64,000 nt of DNA from Mycolicibacterium aurum (GTDB lineage: Bacteria > Actinomycetota > Actinomycetes > Mycobacteriales > Mycobacteriaceae), in NCBI GenBank assembly GCA_900078775.1, contig LT549889.1, positions 930,001 to 994,000 on the forward strand, given 5' to 3'. Below, in pieces: positions 34,513 to 48,967 of the stretch; the first letter of the stretch is position 1, and the number at the start of each line of letters is the position of its first letter. Under the pieces are notes generated by a model. It had not been told where the DNA came from and did no database searches. It worked only from the letters and a program-made list of their open reading frames with translations. A program made the position numbers and the translations under genes.

Positions 34513-34866
34513 ATGAGAGTTCCGCGCTGCTTGATCGTCGACGACAGCGCCGCCTTCCGTGACGCCGCGCGCGCCATGCTGGAGCGCGGCGGTTTCGCAG
34601 TCGTCGGCGCCGCCGCGGACGCTGCCGAGGCCGTGCGCCTGACCGAGGAACTGCACCCCGACGTCGCGTTGGTGGACGTCGATCTCGGGGCCGACAGCGG
34701 TTTCGACGTGGCGGGCCGGCTCGGCGCCGACCACAGCGGGGTCGCGGTGATCCTCACCTCCACCCATGACGAACAGGATTTCGCCGACATGGTGGCCGCC
34801 AGCCCGGCGCGCGGGTTCCTGCCCAAGCTCACCCTGTCCGCCGAGGCGGTCCGCGAGTTGCTCTGA
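34513..34866 (+). CDS. Stand-alone response regulator receiver domain
   Basis: This 117-residue protein consists of one receiver domain. The acidic pocket is DD in LIVDDSAAF, the phosphoacceptor Asp is in VALVDVDLG, the switch Thr/Ser is in VILTSTH, and the Lys is in GFLPK. There is no output domain, as in CheY-like single-domain regulators. It is divergent from the kinase and converges on the full-length regulator with a 3-bp gap. It could act as a phosphate sink or a second target of the kinase. Confidence 0.85.
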   Translation: MRVPRCLIVDDSAAFRDAARAMLERGGFAVVGAAADAAEAVRLTEELHPDVALVDVDLGADSGFDVAGRLGADHSGVAVILTSTHDEQDFADMVAASPARGFLPKLTLSAEAVRELL

Positions 34867-34869
34867 GCG

Positions 34870-35523
34870 CTAGCGCGATTCCAGGTACATGATGACCGCC
34901 CGCACCCGGCGGTGATCGTCGCCGGTCTCGGGCAGGTTCAGTTTGGTCAGGATGCTGCGGACGTGCTTTTCCACGGTGCCTTCGGTCACCCACAGGCGGC
35001 GCCCGATGCCGCCGTTGGACAGGCCCTCGGCCATCAGGGTCAGCACCTCACGCTCGCGGGCGCTCAACGCGGCCAACGGGTCGTCGCGCCGGCGTGCCGA
35101 CACCAGCTCGGCGACCAGCGCCGGATCGATCACCGACGCGCCGTTGCTGACCCGGCGCAGGGTGTCCACGAAATCGTTGACGTCGACCACCCGGCTCTTG
35201 AGCAGATACCCGATGCTCTGCCCGCCCGCCAGCAGCTCCATCGCGTGATCCACGTCGACGTGCGCCGAGAGCACCATGATCGCGACCTTCGGGGTGCGTT
35301 CGCGGATCACCTTCGCCGCGTCCAGGCCCTCGGTGTCGTGCCCGGGCGGCATCCGGATGTCGGTCAGGACCAGGTCGGGTTGCTGCCCGTCGACCAGCGC
35401 GAGTAGCTCCTCGGCGTCACCGGCCTGCCCGACGACCTCGAACTCCTCGCGCTGCAACAGGCTTGCCAGCCCCTCACGCAACAGCACGTCGTCGTCGGCG
35501 ATGACCACCCGCAGGGCATCCAT
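34870..35523 (-). CDS. NarL/LuxR-family response regulator
   Basis: This 217-residue regulator has an N-terminal receiver (DDD in VVIADDDVLL, phosphoacceptor Asp in LVLTDIRMPPG, Lys in GYLLKSR) and a C-terminal LuxR-type helix-turn-helix (LSAREREVLTLMAEGLSN, then WVTEGTVEKHVRSILTKL). It is the likely DNA-binding partner of the sensor kinase at 32916. No target site is evident. Its stop faces that of the stand-alone receiver. Confidence 0.9.
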   Translation of the reverse strand: MDALRVVIADDDVLLREGLASLLQREEFEVVGQAGDAEELLALVDGQQPDLVLTDIRMPPGHDTEGLDAAKVIRERTPKVAIMVLSAHVDVDHAMELLAGGQSIGYLLKSRVVDVNDFVDTLRRVSNGASVIDPALVAELVSARRRDDPLAALSAREREVLTLMAEGLSNGGIGRRLWVTEGTVEKHVRSILTKLNLPETGDDHRRVRAVIMYLESR

Positions 35524-35631
35524 GCTGTCCTTCCGGCGCCGATCTTTTCAGCGCGGATGCATTGTCGCACCTGGTAGGCGGTCTGCGGGCGGTTGCGCGA
35601 CGGATTGGGGGTTAGCCGGTAGCAGCCGGTC

Positions 35632-36081
35632 GGGAAATCCGGCCGCCCGGATTGCGGGCAACGCCGAAGACATCGTCGGGGCGGGGGAGATGTGCCACAT
35701 CGATTCCGGTGCGCTGCACCACATCGAGAACATCGCCGAGGAGCCGGCCGAGGTCATCATCGCCGCGAGTACGGCTTGCGCGAGCCGCACTGGCATCCCG
35801 GCACCGCCGAAATGGGCTATCTACAGCCCGGTTCGGCGCGCATGACGGTGATGAACCCGGACCGGTCCCTGGACACCTGGCACCTGCGCGCGGGCGATGT
35901 GTACTTCGTGCCGCGGGCCTACCCGCACCACAATCGAGGTGATCGACGCACCCGACCTGCATGTCCTGATCTTCTTCGACCGGGACACCCCGGCCGACAT
36001 CGGATTACGCGCATCCATGACCGCATACTCCCGCAAGGTGCGCGCCGAAATCCCGTCGACACCTACGCCGTCGGGCAGTGA
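35632..36081 (+). pseudogene. Decayed bicupin (oxalate decarboxylase-like) gene
   Basis: Three frames carry consecutive pieces of a bicupin protein. The first has GEMCHIDSGALHHIENIAEE (end of cupin 1). The second has LREPHWHPGTAEMGYLQPGS with GDVYFVPRAYPHH (cupin 2 with its metal-binding HWH). The third has IEVIDAPDLHVLIFFDRD and PADIGLRASMTAYSR (the end). The N-terminal half of the protein and about 70 residues between cupins are absent, and an extra A near 35933 breaks the last frame. Unlike the single-base losses elsewhere, this looks like true decay. No intact start exists. Confidence 0.72.
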
Positions 36082-36130
36082 ACTCCGGCGGCGGTTTGGC
36101 AACACCCGGTCCGGACGCGACACTGGGGGT

Positions 36131-36451
36131 ATGCCTGTCACGAACCTGATGGCGTCGATCCTGAACTGGTTGCGCGCCGGCTACCCGGACGGGGTGCCCG
36201 GCCCGGACCAGGTGCCGTTGCTGGCCCTGCTGCGGGCCACTCCGCTGACCGAGGAACAGGTCCAAGAGGTGGTGCGCAACATCGCCGAGGTCGCCGCGCC
36301 CGCCGACATCGAGGACCCCATCACCCGCGACGACATCGAGGCATCCATCTCCGAGGTCACCAACCACGATGCGGGCCCGGAGAACACCGCGCGGGTGGCC
36401 GCCCGGCTCGCCGCCGCGGGCTGGCCGCTGGCCGATCTGGCCGAGGAGTAG
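36131..36451 (+). CDS. DUF3349 family protein
   Basis: This 106-residue helical protein is read from the ATG at 36131. It has LNWLRAGYPDGVPGPDQVPLLALLR near the start (in pieces LNWLRAGYPDGVP and PLLALLR), then TEEQVQEVV and the closing VAARLAAAGWPLAD. I recognise the mycobacterial DUF3349 family. By position between nrdF2 and adhC it may correspond to Rv3046c. Function unknown. It converges on the membrane protein with no gap. Confidence 0.75.
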   Translation: MPVTNLMASILNWLRAGYPDGVPGPDQVPLLALLRATPLTEEQVQEVVRNIAEVAAPADIEDPITRDDIEASISEVTNHDAGPENTARVAARLAAAGWPLADLAEE

Positions 36452-37264
36452 TTACCGGCCGTCCTCGATCCAGGGCCGCTCGTTGGCCTCCAGTCGCTGG
36501 CGTTCCTCGATCCGCTCCTGGGCCCACTGGTCTTCGAACCGTTTCCCGGGCTGCGCGCTGGGCACCCGGTTGAGCGCAGCGCTCAGCCACTTCGGCGGTT
36601 CGGCCGGCTGCCATTGCGGCAGTGCGGTACTCAGCGTCGCCATGGTCTTGAGGACGACGAACACCCCGAAAAACGAGCTCGGGGTATCGGTGATCGCGAT
36701 GGCCAGGAAACCGATGAGCAGGGTGAGGTGCACGACCATCACCCGGCCCAGCGCCTGACTGGCGGTGCGCTCCAATTGCTGAAACGGCCACTGCCGCAGG
36801 CTGAACAGATCCACCACGAAGTCGACGGCCATGAAGGCCAGCACACTCAGGCACCCGAGACCGACGCTGCGCCAGTCGACTTCGACGAGGTGTCCGACGC
36901 CGTTGTGGTTGAGCAGGAACACGATGAGGCCCAAGAACACACCGTGCACGGCGCAGAAGCTCAGGCTGATGACACCGAAACTGGACAGGAACGTCGACAG
37001 CGGGCGGCGCCGGCGGGTGCCGTCGGACCTGCGGTAGGACAGCCGGGCACCGTCACCGCCGGGCCCGCTGTAGTTGAAATGCCCGCGCCGCGGCGACCAG
37101 CGTCGGTGCACGGCGATACGGGCCAATACGAACAGGCTCGCCGCCAGGGTCTCGAACCAGTACACCGCCAGGGTGGTGGCCCCGGACCAGTCCCGGCCGA
37201 ACCAGCCGACCACCGGGACCGCGACGACCCCGAGGACGGACAGCACGTGAACGATCCGGTGCAC
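36452..37264 (-). CDS. DUF6498-like multi-span membrane protein
   Basis: This protein of about 270 residues has around six hydrophobic segments: VHVLSVLGVVAVPVVGW near the start, LAVYWFETLAASLFVLA, the FGVISLSFCAVHGVFLG region, a further pair around residues 130-160, and VMVVHLTLLIGFLAIA. The WFETLA motif and overall layout suggest the DUF6498 family. The GTG at 37264 was chosen to begin just before the first span. Function unknown. The adhC terminator lies immediately upstream. Confidence 0.65.
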   Translation of the reverse strand: MHRIVHVLSVLGVVAVPVVGWFGRDWSGATTLAVYWFETLAASLFVLARIAVHRRWSPRRGHFNYSGPGGDGARLSYRRSDGTRRRRPLSTFLSSFGVISLSFCAVHGVFLGLIVFLLNHNGVGHLVEVDWRSVGLGCLSVLAFMAVDFVVDLFSLRQWPFQQLERTASQALGRVMVVHLTLLIGFLAIAITDTPSSFFGVFVVLKTMATLSTALPQWQPAEPPKWLSAALNRVPSAQPGKRFEDQWAQERIEERQRLEANERPWIEDGR

Positions 37265-37283
37265 GCGCAGATCGTCGCACGTC

Positions 37284-37325
37284 GCAACGAAAACACCGGG
37301 TATCACTGGCAGTGATACCCGGTGT
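37284..37325 (-). terminator. Intrinsic terminator of adhC
   Basis: A perfect 15-bp stem (arms 37293-37307 and 37311-37325) with loop GGC lies 12 bp past the adhC stop. Reading on the minus strand it is followed by TTTTCGTT. It separates adhC from the membrane gene below. Confidence 0.88.
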
Positions 37326-37337
37326 CGACGGTGTCGG

Positions 37338-38387
37338 TCAGAGCGTGGCGATGTCGATGACGAAGCGGTAGCGCACATCCGAGGACAGCATCCGCTCGTA
37401 GGCCTCGTTGATGTAGGACGCCTCGATGACCTCGATCTCCGGGGTGACCCCGTGCTCGGCGCAGAAGTCGAGCATCTCCTGGGTCTCCGGGATGCCGCCG
37501 ATCATCGAGCCGGACAGGCTGCGGCGCCCGCCGGCCAGCGGGAACACCGGCACCGGCATCGGGTGCTCGGGGATGCCCAGCTCGACCAGGGTGCCGTCCA
37601 CGGCCAGCAGGTTCAGGTAGTCGGCCATGTTGATGTTGGCCGACACGGTGTTCAGGATCAGGTCGAACTTGCCGGCCAGCTTGGTGAAGGTGTCCGGGTC
37701 GCTGGTGGCGTGGTACTCGTCGGCGCCGAGGCGCAGGCCGTCCTCCATCTTCTTCAGCGACTGGCTCAGCACGGTGACGTGCGCGCCGAGGGCGTGCGCG
37801 AGCTTGACGCCCATGTGGCCCAGGCCGCCCAGGCCGACGATGGCGACCTTCTTGCCAGGGCCGGCGTTCCAGTGCCGCAGCGGGGAGTAGAGCGTGATGC
37901 CGGCGCACAGCAGGGGAGCGGCCTTGTCCAGCGGGATGCTGTCCGGGATGCGCAGCACGTAGCTCTCGTCGACGACGATGGCGGTGCTGTAGCCGCCGTA
38001 GGTGGGGCTGCCGTCGCGTTCGGTGGAGTTGTAGGTGCCGTGCATGCCGTACTTGCCGGTGCAGTACTGCTGCAGGCCGGCCCGGCAGTTGTCGCACTCG
38101 CGGCAGGAGTCGATGAAGCAGCCGACGCCGACGTGGTCGCCGACCTTGTACTTGGTGACCTCGGAGCCGACTTCGGTTACCACACCGGCGATTTCGTGGC
38201 CGGGAACCACCGGGTAGTTCGGCTTGCCCCATTCGGCCTTCACGGTGTGCAGGTCGCTGTGACAGATACCGGAGAACTTGATGTCGAAGGCGACGTCGTG
38301 CGGGCCGACGGCGCGGCGCTCGATGGTGGTCTTGATCAGCGGGGTGGTCGCCGACTCGGCGGCGTAAGCGGAAACAGTGGTGCTCAT
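37338..38387 (-). CDS. adhC: Zinc-dependent NADP alcohol dehydrogenase AdhC
   Basis: This 349-residue medium-chain dehydrogenase interconverts alcohols and aldehydes (cinnamyl alcohol dehydrogenase-type). Catalytic zinc ligands are visible in GICHSDLH and PGHE, the structural zinc cysteines in SCRECDNC...QYC, and the nucleotide loop as [10 protein letters not shown]. The ATG at 38387 gives the N-terminus [17 protein letters not shown]. It corresponds to Rv3045 and keeps that gene's neighbours fecB and nrdF2. It has its own terminator on one side and another upstream. Confidence 0.94.
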   Translation of the reverse strand: MSTTVSAYAAESATTPLIKTTIERRAVGPHDVAFDIKFSGICHSDLHTVKAEWGKPNYPVVPGHEIAGVVTEVGSEVTKYKVGDHVGVGCFIDSCRECDNCRAGLQQYCTGKYGMHGTYNSTERDGSPTYGGYSTAIVVDESYVLRIPDSIPLDKAAPLLCAGITLYSPLRHWNAGPGKKVAIVGLGGLGHMGVKLAHALGAHVTVLSQSLKKMEDGLRLGADEYHATSDPDTFTKLAGKFDLILNTVSANINMADYLNLLAVDGTLVELGIPEHPMPVPVFPLAGGRRSLSGSMIGGIPETQEMLDFCAEHGVTPEIEVIEASYINEAYERMLSSDVRYRFVIDIATL

Positions 38388-38453
38388 CGGATCAGTCCTT
38401 AATGCGTCATTACGTTCTACGTGCAGATACATGCATTCTCGCCCTGCATCAGG

Positions 38454-38485
38454 CAAAAAGCAGCCCGGGCGCAGCACCGCGCCCG
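38454..38485 (-). terminator. Intrinsic terminator of the YciI-like gene
   Basis: On the minus strand a 7-bp GC stem (arms 38466-38472 and 38479-38485, loop of 6) is followed by GGCTGCTTTTTG. It lies about 60 bp past the YciI-like stop and upstream of adhC. Confidence 0.65.
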
Positions 38486-38543
38486 TGTGAGAACAACAAT
38501 CACACCCGGGCGGCTGATTCCGCCGGGTGACGAAGAACTCCGG

Positions 38544-38819
38544 TCAGAGGCCGGGCGCCCGGAAAGCGCCGTTGAAGCTGACCCGGTCGTAGCGGGCGGC
38601 ACCGGCCGGGATGTAGGGATCGGTAGCGATGAGGCCGTCGGCCTCTTCGGCGCTCATGTCCGAGGTGATCAGCACCGCGCCCTGGCCGGACTCGACCCGT
38701 CCGGCCAGGATGATGCGACCGGCCTCGACCTGGCCGGTCACCCATTCCAGGTGGGCCGGGCGGGTCTGATCGACGACGTCCAGGGGCTGCAGGTAGGTGC
38801 TGGTGAATACGTGAAACAC
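38544..38819 (-). CDS. YciI-like protein
   Basis: This 91-residue protein has the YCII (dimeric alpha-beta barrel) fold. Typical elements are HLEWVTGQVEAGRIILAGRV (in part), GAVLITSDMSAEEADGLIA and DPYIPAGAARYDRVSF. The His-Asp pair of YCII proteins is represented by H in PAHLEW and D in ATDPY. Some family members are dehalogenases or small-molecule lyases, but most are uncharacterised. It is on the same strand as fecB, 30 bp downstream of it. Confidence 0.8.
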   Translation of the reverse strand: MFHVFTSTYLQPLDVVDQTRPAHLEWVTGQVEAGRIILAGRVESGQGAVLITSDMSAEEADGLIATDPYIPAGAARYDRVSFNGAFRAPGL

Positions 38820-38849
38820 AGGGCCAAGGCTATCCGGTGACCGCGCGGA

Positions 38850-44626
<5,777 letters not shown>

Positions 44627-44688
44627 TGAGGCCAGTATTCGCCAACTGGCTATTGAATCGCAAGCCACTTGGCCATGATCATCGGTGC

Positions 44689-44841
44689 ATGCGTAAGAAC
44701 TGGATGTCCCGCGTCGCGGGCAAGTACCGGCGGACCGGCACCTACCGGCCGGCCGGATCCCGCAACACCGAGAGCGCCGACGCCCGGCGGATCCGCACCG
44801 AACTGGACGCCATCCGCGCCCGCTTCCCCGATCACGCGTGA
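44689..44841 (+). CDS. Small basic protein of 50 residues, unknown
   Basis: This short reading frame begins MRKNWMSRVAGKYRRTGTYR and ends ELDAIRARFPDHA, rich in Arg and Lys. Its TGA overlaps the GTG of the YczE gene, which supports it as the first gene of that operon. No recognisable domain and no signal peptide. It could be a real small protein or a translated leader. Confidence 0.45.
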   Translation: MRKNWMSRVAGKYRRTGTYRPAGSRNTESADARRIRTELDAIRARFPDHA

Positions 44842-45593
44842 GGGCCGAGACACGGGCAGAATCGACTTCCCGGGTCGCTTCGCTCTCCCCCGCAAGCGGG
44901 AGGTGCCCCCAGCGCGCCGGCCTGCTGCTGCTCGGGCTGGCCGGCTACGGCTTCTCGATGGCCCTGATGGTGCAGGCCAGTTTGGGACTGGACCCCTGGG
45001 ACGTGTTCCACCAAGGGGTGAGCCGGCTCACCGGCATGACCATCGGCACCGCCTCGGCGGTGGTCGGGGTCGCAGTGCTGCTGGCCTGGATCCCGCTGCG
45101 CAACCGGCCCGGCATCGGCACCCTCGCCAACGTCATCGTCATCGCGGTCACCGTCGACATCGGGGTGGCGGTACTACCCGCCCCGCAGGAGCTTGCGCTG
45201 CGGGTGCCGATGATGCTGGGCGCGGTGCTGCTCAACGCCGTCAGCACGGTGCTCTACATCGGCGCGGGCCTGGGCCCCGGACCCCGCGACGGCCTGATGA
45301 CCGGCCTGGTGGCGCGCACCGGCCGGTCGGTGCGGCTGATCCGCACCCTGATCGAGGCGACCGTGCTGACCGCCGGCTGGCTGCTCGGCGGCACCGTCGG
45401 CGTCGGCACCGTCATCTATGCGTTCGGTATCGGCCCCCTGGTGCAACTGATCCTGCGGCACCTGCCGCGTCGGCTGCTGTTCCACGACTTCGGCGCGCCC
45501 GGGCACGGTGGGCGGCGCCACAGCGGGCCGGGCGCCGACACTACGATGAGCGAGTGCCGGCAGACGAGCCCCTCGCAGACCCCGATCTGCTGA
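44838..45593 (+). CDS. YczE/YitT-type membrane protein
   Basis: This protein of about 251 residues has five or so membrane spans. The motif SLGLDPWDVFHQGVSRLTG (first loop) is a hallmark of the YczE family, and GLGPGPRDGLMTG repeats it in the second half. In other bacteria YczE is controlled by a MocR regulator, as the divergent gene here suggests. A palindromic repeat is translated in its N-terminus (see 44874-44902). Its 3' end overlaps the ABC ATPase start by 40 bp. Confidence 0.78.
   Translation: MRAETRAESTSRVASLSPASGRCPQRAGLLLLGLAGYGFSMALMVQASLGLDPWDVFHQGVSRLTGMTIGTASAVVGVAVLLAWIPLRNRPGIGTLANVIVIAVTVDIGVAVLPAPQELALRVPMMLGAVLLNAVSTVLYIGAGLGPGPRDGLMTGLVARTGRSVRLIRTLIEATVLTAGWLLGGTVGVGTVIYAFGIGPLVQLILRHLPRRLLFHDFGAPGHGGRRHSGPGADTTMSECRQTSPSQTPIC
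44874..44902 (+). repeat. Short palindromic repeat inside the YczE N-terminus
   Basis: The 12-mer GTCGCTTCGCTC (44874-44885) runs into a GC hairpin (CTCCCCCGCAAGCGGGAG, 44885-44902). The same 12-mer occurs in reverse at 59508-59519 inside another gene. The layout looks like a small mobile palindromic element of mycobacteria that inserted in frame. Confidence 0.4.
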
Positions 45594-46393
45594 TCGATTT
45601 CGCCAACGTCACGCTGCGCCGCGGCGGCAAAACCCTCGTCGGGCCCATCGACTGGGCCGTCGAACTCGACGAGCGCTGGGTGGTGATCGGGCCCAACGGC
45701 GCCGGCAAGACCTCGCTGCTGCGGATCGCGGCCGCCATCGACCACCCGTCCTCGGGGACCGCGTTCGTGCTCGGCGAGCAACTCGGCCGCACCGACATGT
45801 CCGAGTTGCGGGCCCGGGTGGGGCTGAGCAGTTCGGCCCTGAGTCAACGGATCCCCGACGACGAGATCGTCCGCGACCTGGTGGTCTCGGCCGGGTACGC
45901 GGTGCTGGGCCGGTGGCGCGAGCGGTACGACGACGTCGACTATGAGCGGGCCATCGACATGCTGGAGAGTCTGGGCGCCGAGCATCTGGCCGACCGGGTC
46001 TACGGCACCCTGTCGGAGGGGGAGCGCAAGCGGGTGCTGATCGCCCGCTCACTGATGACCGACCCGGAACTGCTGCTGCTCGACGAGCCCGCCGCCGGAC
46101 TGGATCTCGGCGGCCGCGAGGAACTGGTGGCCCGGCTGGCCGATCTGGCCGCCGATCCCGATGCACCGGCCATCGTGCTGGTGACCCACCACGTCGAGGA
46201 GATCCCGCCCGGGTTCAGCCACTGCCTGCTGCTTTCGGAGGGCAGCGTGGTCGGCGCCGGGCTGCTGTCCGACGTGCTGACCTCGGAGAACCTGTCGACC
46301 GCCTTCGGCCAGTCGATCACCCTGGAGTACATCGACGGGCGTTACTTCGCCCGCCGCACCCGCACCCGCGCCGCGCACAGGAGGCGAGCATGA
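45554..46393 (+). CDS. ABC transporter ATP-binding protein (Rv3041c homologue)
   Basis: This 279-residue ATPase has Walker A GPNGAGKTS, a variant signature LSEGERKR, Walker B LLLLDEPAAGLD and switch His in LVTHHVEE. No permease gene is adjacent, so it may work in a soluble role or with a distant membrane partner. The GTG at 45554 begins just before the domain; the overlap with YczE is 40 bp. It overlaps the NUDIX gene by 4 bp (ATGA). By position it is the Rv3041c counterpart. Confidence 0.9.
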   Translation: MPADEPLADPDLLIDFANVTLRRGGKTLVGPIDWAVELDERWVVIGPNGAGKTSLLRIAAAIDHPSSGTAFVLGEQLGRTDMSELRARVGLSSSALSQRIPDDEIVRDLVVSAGYAVLGRWRERYDDVDYERAIDMLESLGAEHLADRVYGTLSEGERKRVLIARSLMTDPELLLLDEPAAGLDLGGREELVARLADLAADPDAPAIVLVTHHVEEIPPGFSHCLLLSEGSVVGAGLLSDVLTSENLSTAFGQSITLEYIDGRYFARRTRTRAAHRRRA

Positions 46394-47259
46394 GCGAGGC
46401 TTGCATGAGTCAGCAGTCGGATCCGCTGGTTCCCCGGCCGGCCTCCACGGTGATGCTGCTCCGCGATGCGGGCACCCCGGAGTCCCTGGAGATCTTCCTG
46501 ATGCGCCGGCATTCGGCGATGGACTTCGTCGCCGGCGTGATGGTGTTCCCCGGTGGCGGCGTCGATGAACGTGATCGGGCTGCCGGCACCAACATCGCCT
46601 GGTACGGCCCCGAGCCCGCGTGGTGGGCCGAGCGGCTCAACGTCGACGTCGACCTCGCCGAGGCCCTGGTGTGCGCCGCGGCCCGGGAGACCTTCGAGGA
46701 GTCCGGGGTGCTGTTCGCCGGTGCGGCCGACGACTCCGACGTCCTCGTCGATGATGCCGCGGTGTACCGCGAGCAGCGGGCGGCGCTGGCCAACAATACG
46801 CTGTCCTTCGCGGACTTCTTGCGCGATGAGAAGCTGGTGCTGCGCGCGGACCTGCTGCGGCCCTGGGCCAACTGGGTGACCCCCAAGGAGGAGCGCACCC
46901 GTCGCTACGACACCTACTTCTTCGTCGGCGCCATCCCGCAGGGCCAGCGCGCCGATGGGGAGAACACCGAGAGCGACCGCGCGTTCTGGTCCACCCCGCA
47001 GGCCGCGCTCGACGAGTTCGCCGAAGGAAAGTCCTTCCTGCTGCCGCCCACCTGGTCACAGCTGGACTCGGTGAACGGGCGCACCGTGGCCGAGGTGCTG
47101 GCCACCGAGCGTCGGATCGTCGCGATGGAGCCGAGCCTGTCCGCGGACAAGGCCACCGGCGACTGGGACATCGAGTTCTTCGACGGCGAGCGCTACAACG
47201 CCGCCCGTAACCGGCGCGGCCCGCAGGGCTACACCGACGGCGGTGTGAAGCAGGCATGA
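46390..47259 (+). CDS. NUDIX-family hydrolase (Rv3040c homologue)
   Basis: This protein of about 289 residues belongs to the NUDIX superfamily, which hydrolyses nucleoside diphosphates linked to other groups. A degenerate NUDIX box [13 protein letters not shown] follows [14 protein letters not shown]. The C-terminus contains [12 protein letters not shown]. Either ATG 46390 or ATG 46405 may be the start. It overlaps the ABC gene and the echA17 gene by 4 bp each, so all three are co-translated. Substrate unknown. Confidence 0.85.
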   Translation: MSEACMSQQSDPLVPRPASTVMLLRDAGTPESLEIFLMRRHSAMDFVAGVMVFPGGGVDERDRAAGTNIAWYGPEPAWWAERLNVDVDLAEALVCAAARETFEESGVLFAGAADDSDVLVDDAAVYREQRAALANNTLSFADFLRDEKLVLRADLLRPWANWVTPKEERTRRYDTYFFVGAIPQGQRADGENTESDRAFWSTPQAALDEFAEGKSFLLPPTWSQLDSVNGRTVAEVLATERRIVAMEPSLSADKATGDWDIEFFDGERYNAARNRRGPQGYTDGGVKQA

Positions 47260-47947
47260 GCGAATTCGTCTCCACCGTCGTGGCCGACGGCGTCGGCACC
47301 CTGGTGCTGTCCCGCCCGCCCAGCAACGCCCTGACCCGGCAGATGTACCGGGAGATCACCGCGGCGGCCGCCGAACTGGGCGACCGCAGCGATATCGCCA
47401 ACGTCATCGTGTTCGGTGGGCACGAGGTGTTCTCCGCCGGGGACGACGTCGCCGAACTGCGCCGGCTCGGCCGGGCCGACGCCGAGAGCGTGACCGCGGC
47501 CTGCCGGGCCGCCCTGGACGCGGTGGCCGCCATCCCCAAACCCACCGTCGCCGCCGTCACCGGCTATGCGCTGGGCTCCGGGCTGGCGCTGGCGCTGGCC
47601 GCGGACTGGCGGATCGCGGGCGACAACGTCAAGGTCGGCGTCACCGAGTCGCTGGCCGGGCTGCTGCCCGCCGCCGGCACCGAACGCCTCGTCGGCGTGG
47701 TCGGGGCCGGCCGCGCCAAGGAGCTGGTGTTCAGCGGCCGGTTCGTCGGCGCCGAGGAGGCGCTGGGCCTGAACCTGGTCGACGAACTGGTGGCCCCGGA
47801 CGGGGTCTACGACGCCGCGCTGGCCTGGGCCCGTCGGCACGCCGAGGCGCCCCGCACGTGCTGGCCGGGGCCAAGGCGATGATCGACAGCCCTGGTGACG
47901 GGGTGCGGCGCTACGTCGAGGTCTTCGGGATGTTCACCGGCAGTTAG
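47256..47947 (+). CDS. echA17: Enoyl-CoA hydratase/isomerase EchA17 (frameshifted near the 3' end)
   Basis: This is a crotonase-fold protein of fatty acid or related acyl-CoA breakdown. The oxyanion-hole region [13 protein letters not shown] and [18 protein letters not shown] are clear. The frame stops at 47882, but the missing end is in another frame: [20 protein letters not shown] then [10 protein letters not shown], with stop at 47947. Adding one C to the run near 47849-47854 restores about 230 residues. This looks like a sequencing error. The gene is the Rv3039c counterpart by position and overlaps the NUDIX gene. Confidence 0.85.
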
Positions 47948-47956
47948 GCTGCCCAT

Positions 47957-48964
47957 ATGACGAGTACGGACCACACGCCCGCCGAGACTTCCGTCGTAGC
48001 CGACGACGAGCTGAAACCGAACCCGCATGCCACCGCGGAACAGGTCGAAGCGGCCCTCAAGGACACCAAGCTGGCCCAGATTCTGTACCACGACTGGGAG
48101 GCCGAGACCTACGACGACAAGTGGTCGATCTCGTATGACCAGCGCTGCATCGACTACGCGCGCGGCCGCTTCGATGCGATCGTCCCCGAAGAGGTGCAGC
48201 GCGAGCTGCCCTACGACCGGGCCCTGGAACTGGGCTGCGGCACCGGCTTCTTCCTGCTCAACCTGATCCAGGCCGGCGTGGCCCGCCGCGGCTCGGTCAC
48301 CGACCTGTCCCCGGGCATGGTCAAGGTGGCCACCCGCAACGGGCAGAGCCTGGGCCTGGACATCGACGGCAAGGTCGCCGACGCCGAGGGTATCCCGTAC
48401 GAGGACAACACCTTCGACCTGGTGGTCGGGCACGCCGTGCTGCACCACATCCCCGATGTGGAGAAGTCGCTGCGCGAGGTGGTGCGCATCCTGAAGCCGG
48501 GCGGCCGCTTCGTGTTCGCCGGCGAACCCACCAGCGCCGGCAACGTCTACGCCCGCAACCTGTCCACGCTGACCTGGCACCTTTCCACCAACATCACCAA
48601 GCTGCCGGGCCTGGAGAGCTGGCGCCGCCCGCAGGAGGAGCTCGACGAGTCCTCGCGGGCCGCCGCCCTGGAGGCCGTGGTGGACCTGCACACCTTCGAT
48701 CCCGAGGATCTGGAGCGGATGGCCACCAACGCCGGTGCGATCGAGGTCGCCACGGCCAGCGAGGAATTCACCGCGGCCATGCTCGGCTGGCCGATCCGGA
48801 CCTTCGAAGCCTCGGTGCCTCCGGGCCGGTTGGGTTGGGGCTGGGCAAAATTCGCCTTCAACAGCTGGACGACGCTGAGCTGGGTGGACGCCAACGTTTG
48901 GCGCCGGGTCGTGCCGAAGGGCTGGTTCTACAACGTGATGGTCACCGGGGTCAAGCCGTCCTGA
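47957..48964 (+). CDS. Class I SAM-dependent methyltransferase (Rv3038c homologue)
   Basis: This 335-residue protein has a methyltransferase domain at about residues 85-200. Motif I is ALELGCGTGFFLLN, the acidic SAM-binding step is SVTDLSPGMVKVA, and motifs follow as VVGHAVLHHIPD and ILKPGGRFVFAGEP. A C-terminal region of about 130 residues carries LGWGWAKFAFNSWTTLSW. The target is unknown. The gene comes 9 bp after echA17. Confidence 0.88.
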   Translation: MTSTDHTPAETSVVADDELKPNPHATAEQVEAALKDTKLAQILYHDWEAETYDDKWSISYDQRCIDYARGRFDAIVPEEVQRELPYDRALELGCGTGFFLLNLIQAGVARRGSVTDLSPGMVKVATRNGQSLGLDIDGKVADAEGIPYEDNTFDLVVGHAVLHHIPDVEKSLREVVRILKPGGRFVFAGEPTSAGNVYARNLSTLTWHLSTNITKLPGLESWRRPQEELDESSRAAALEAVVDLHTFDPEDLERMATNAGAIEVATASEEFTAAMLGWPIRTFEASVPPGRLGWGWAKFAFNSWTTLSWVDANVWRRVVPKGWFYNVMVTGVKPS

Positions 48965-48967
48965 CCG

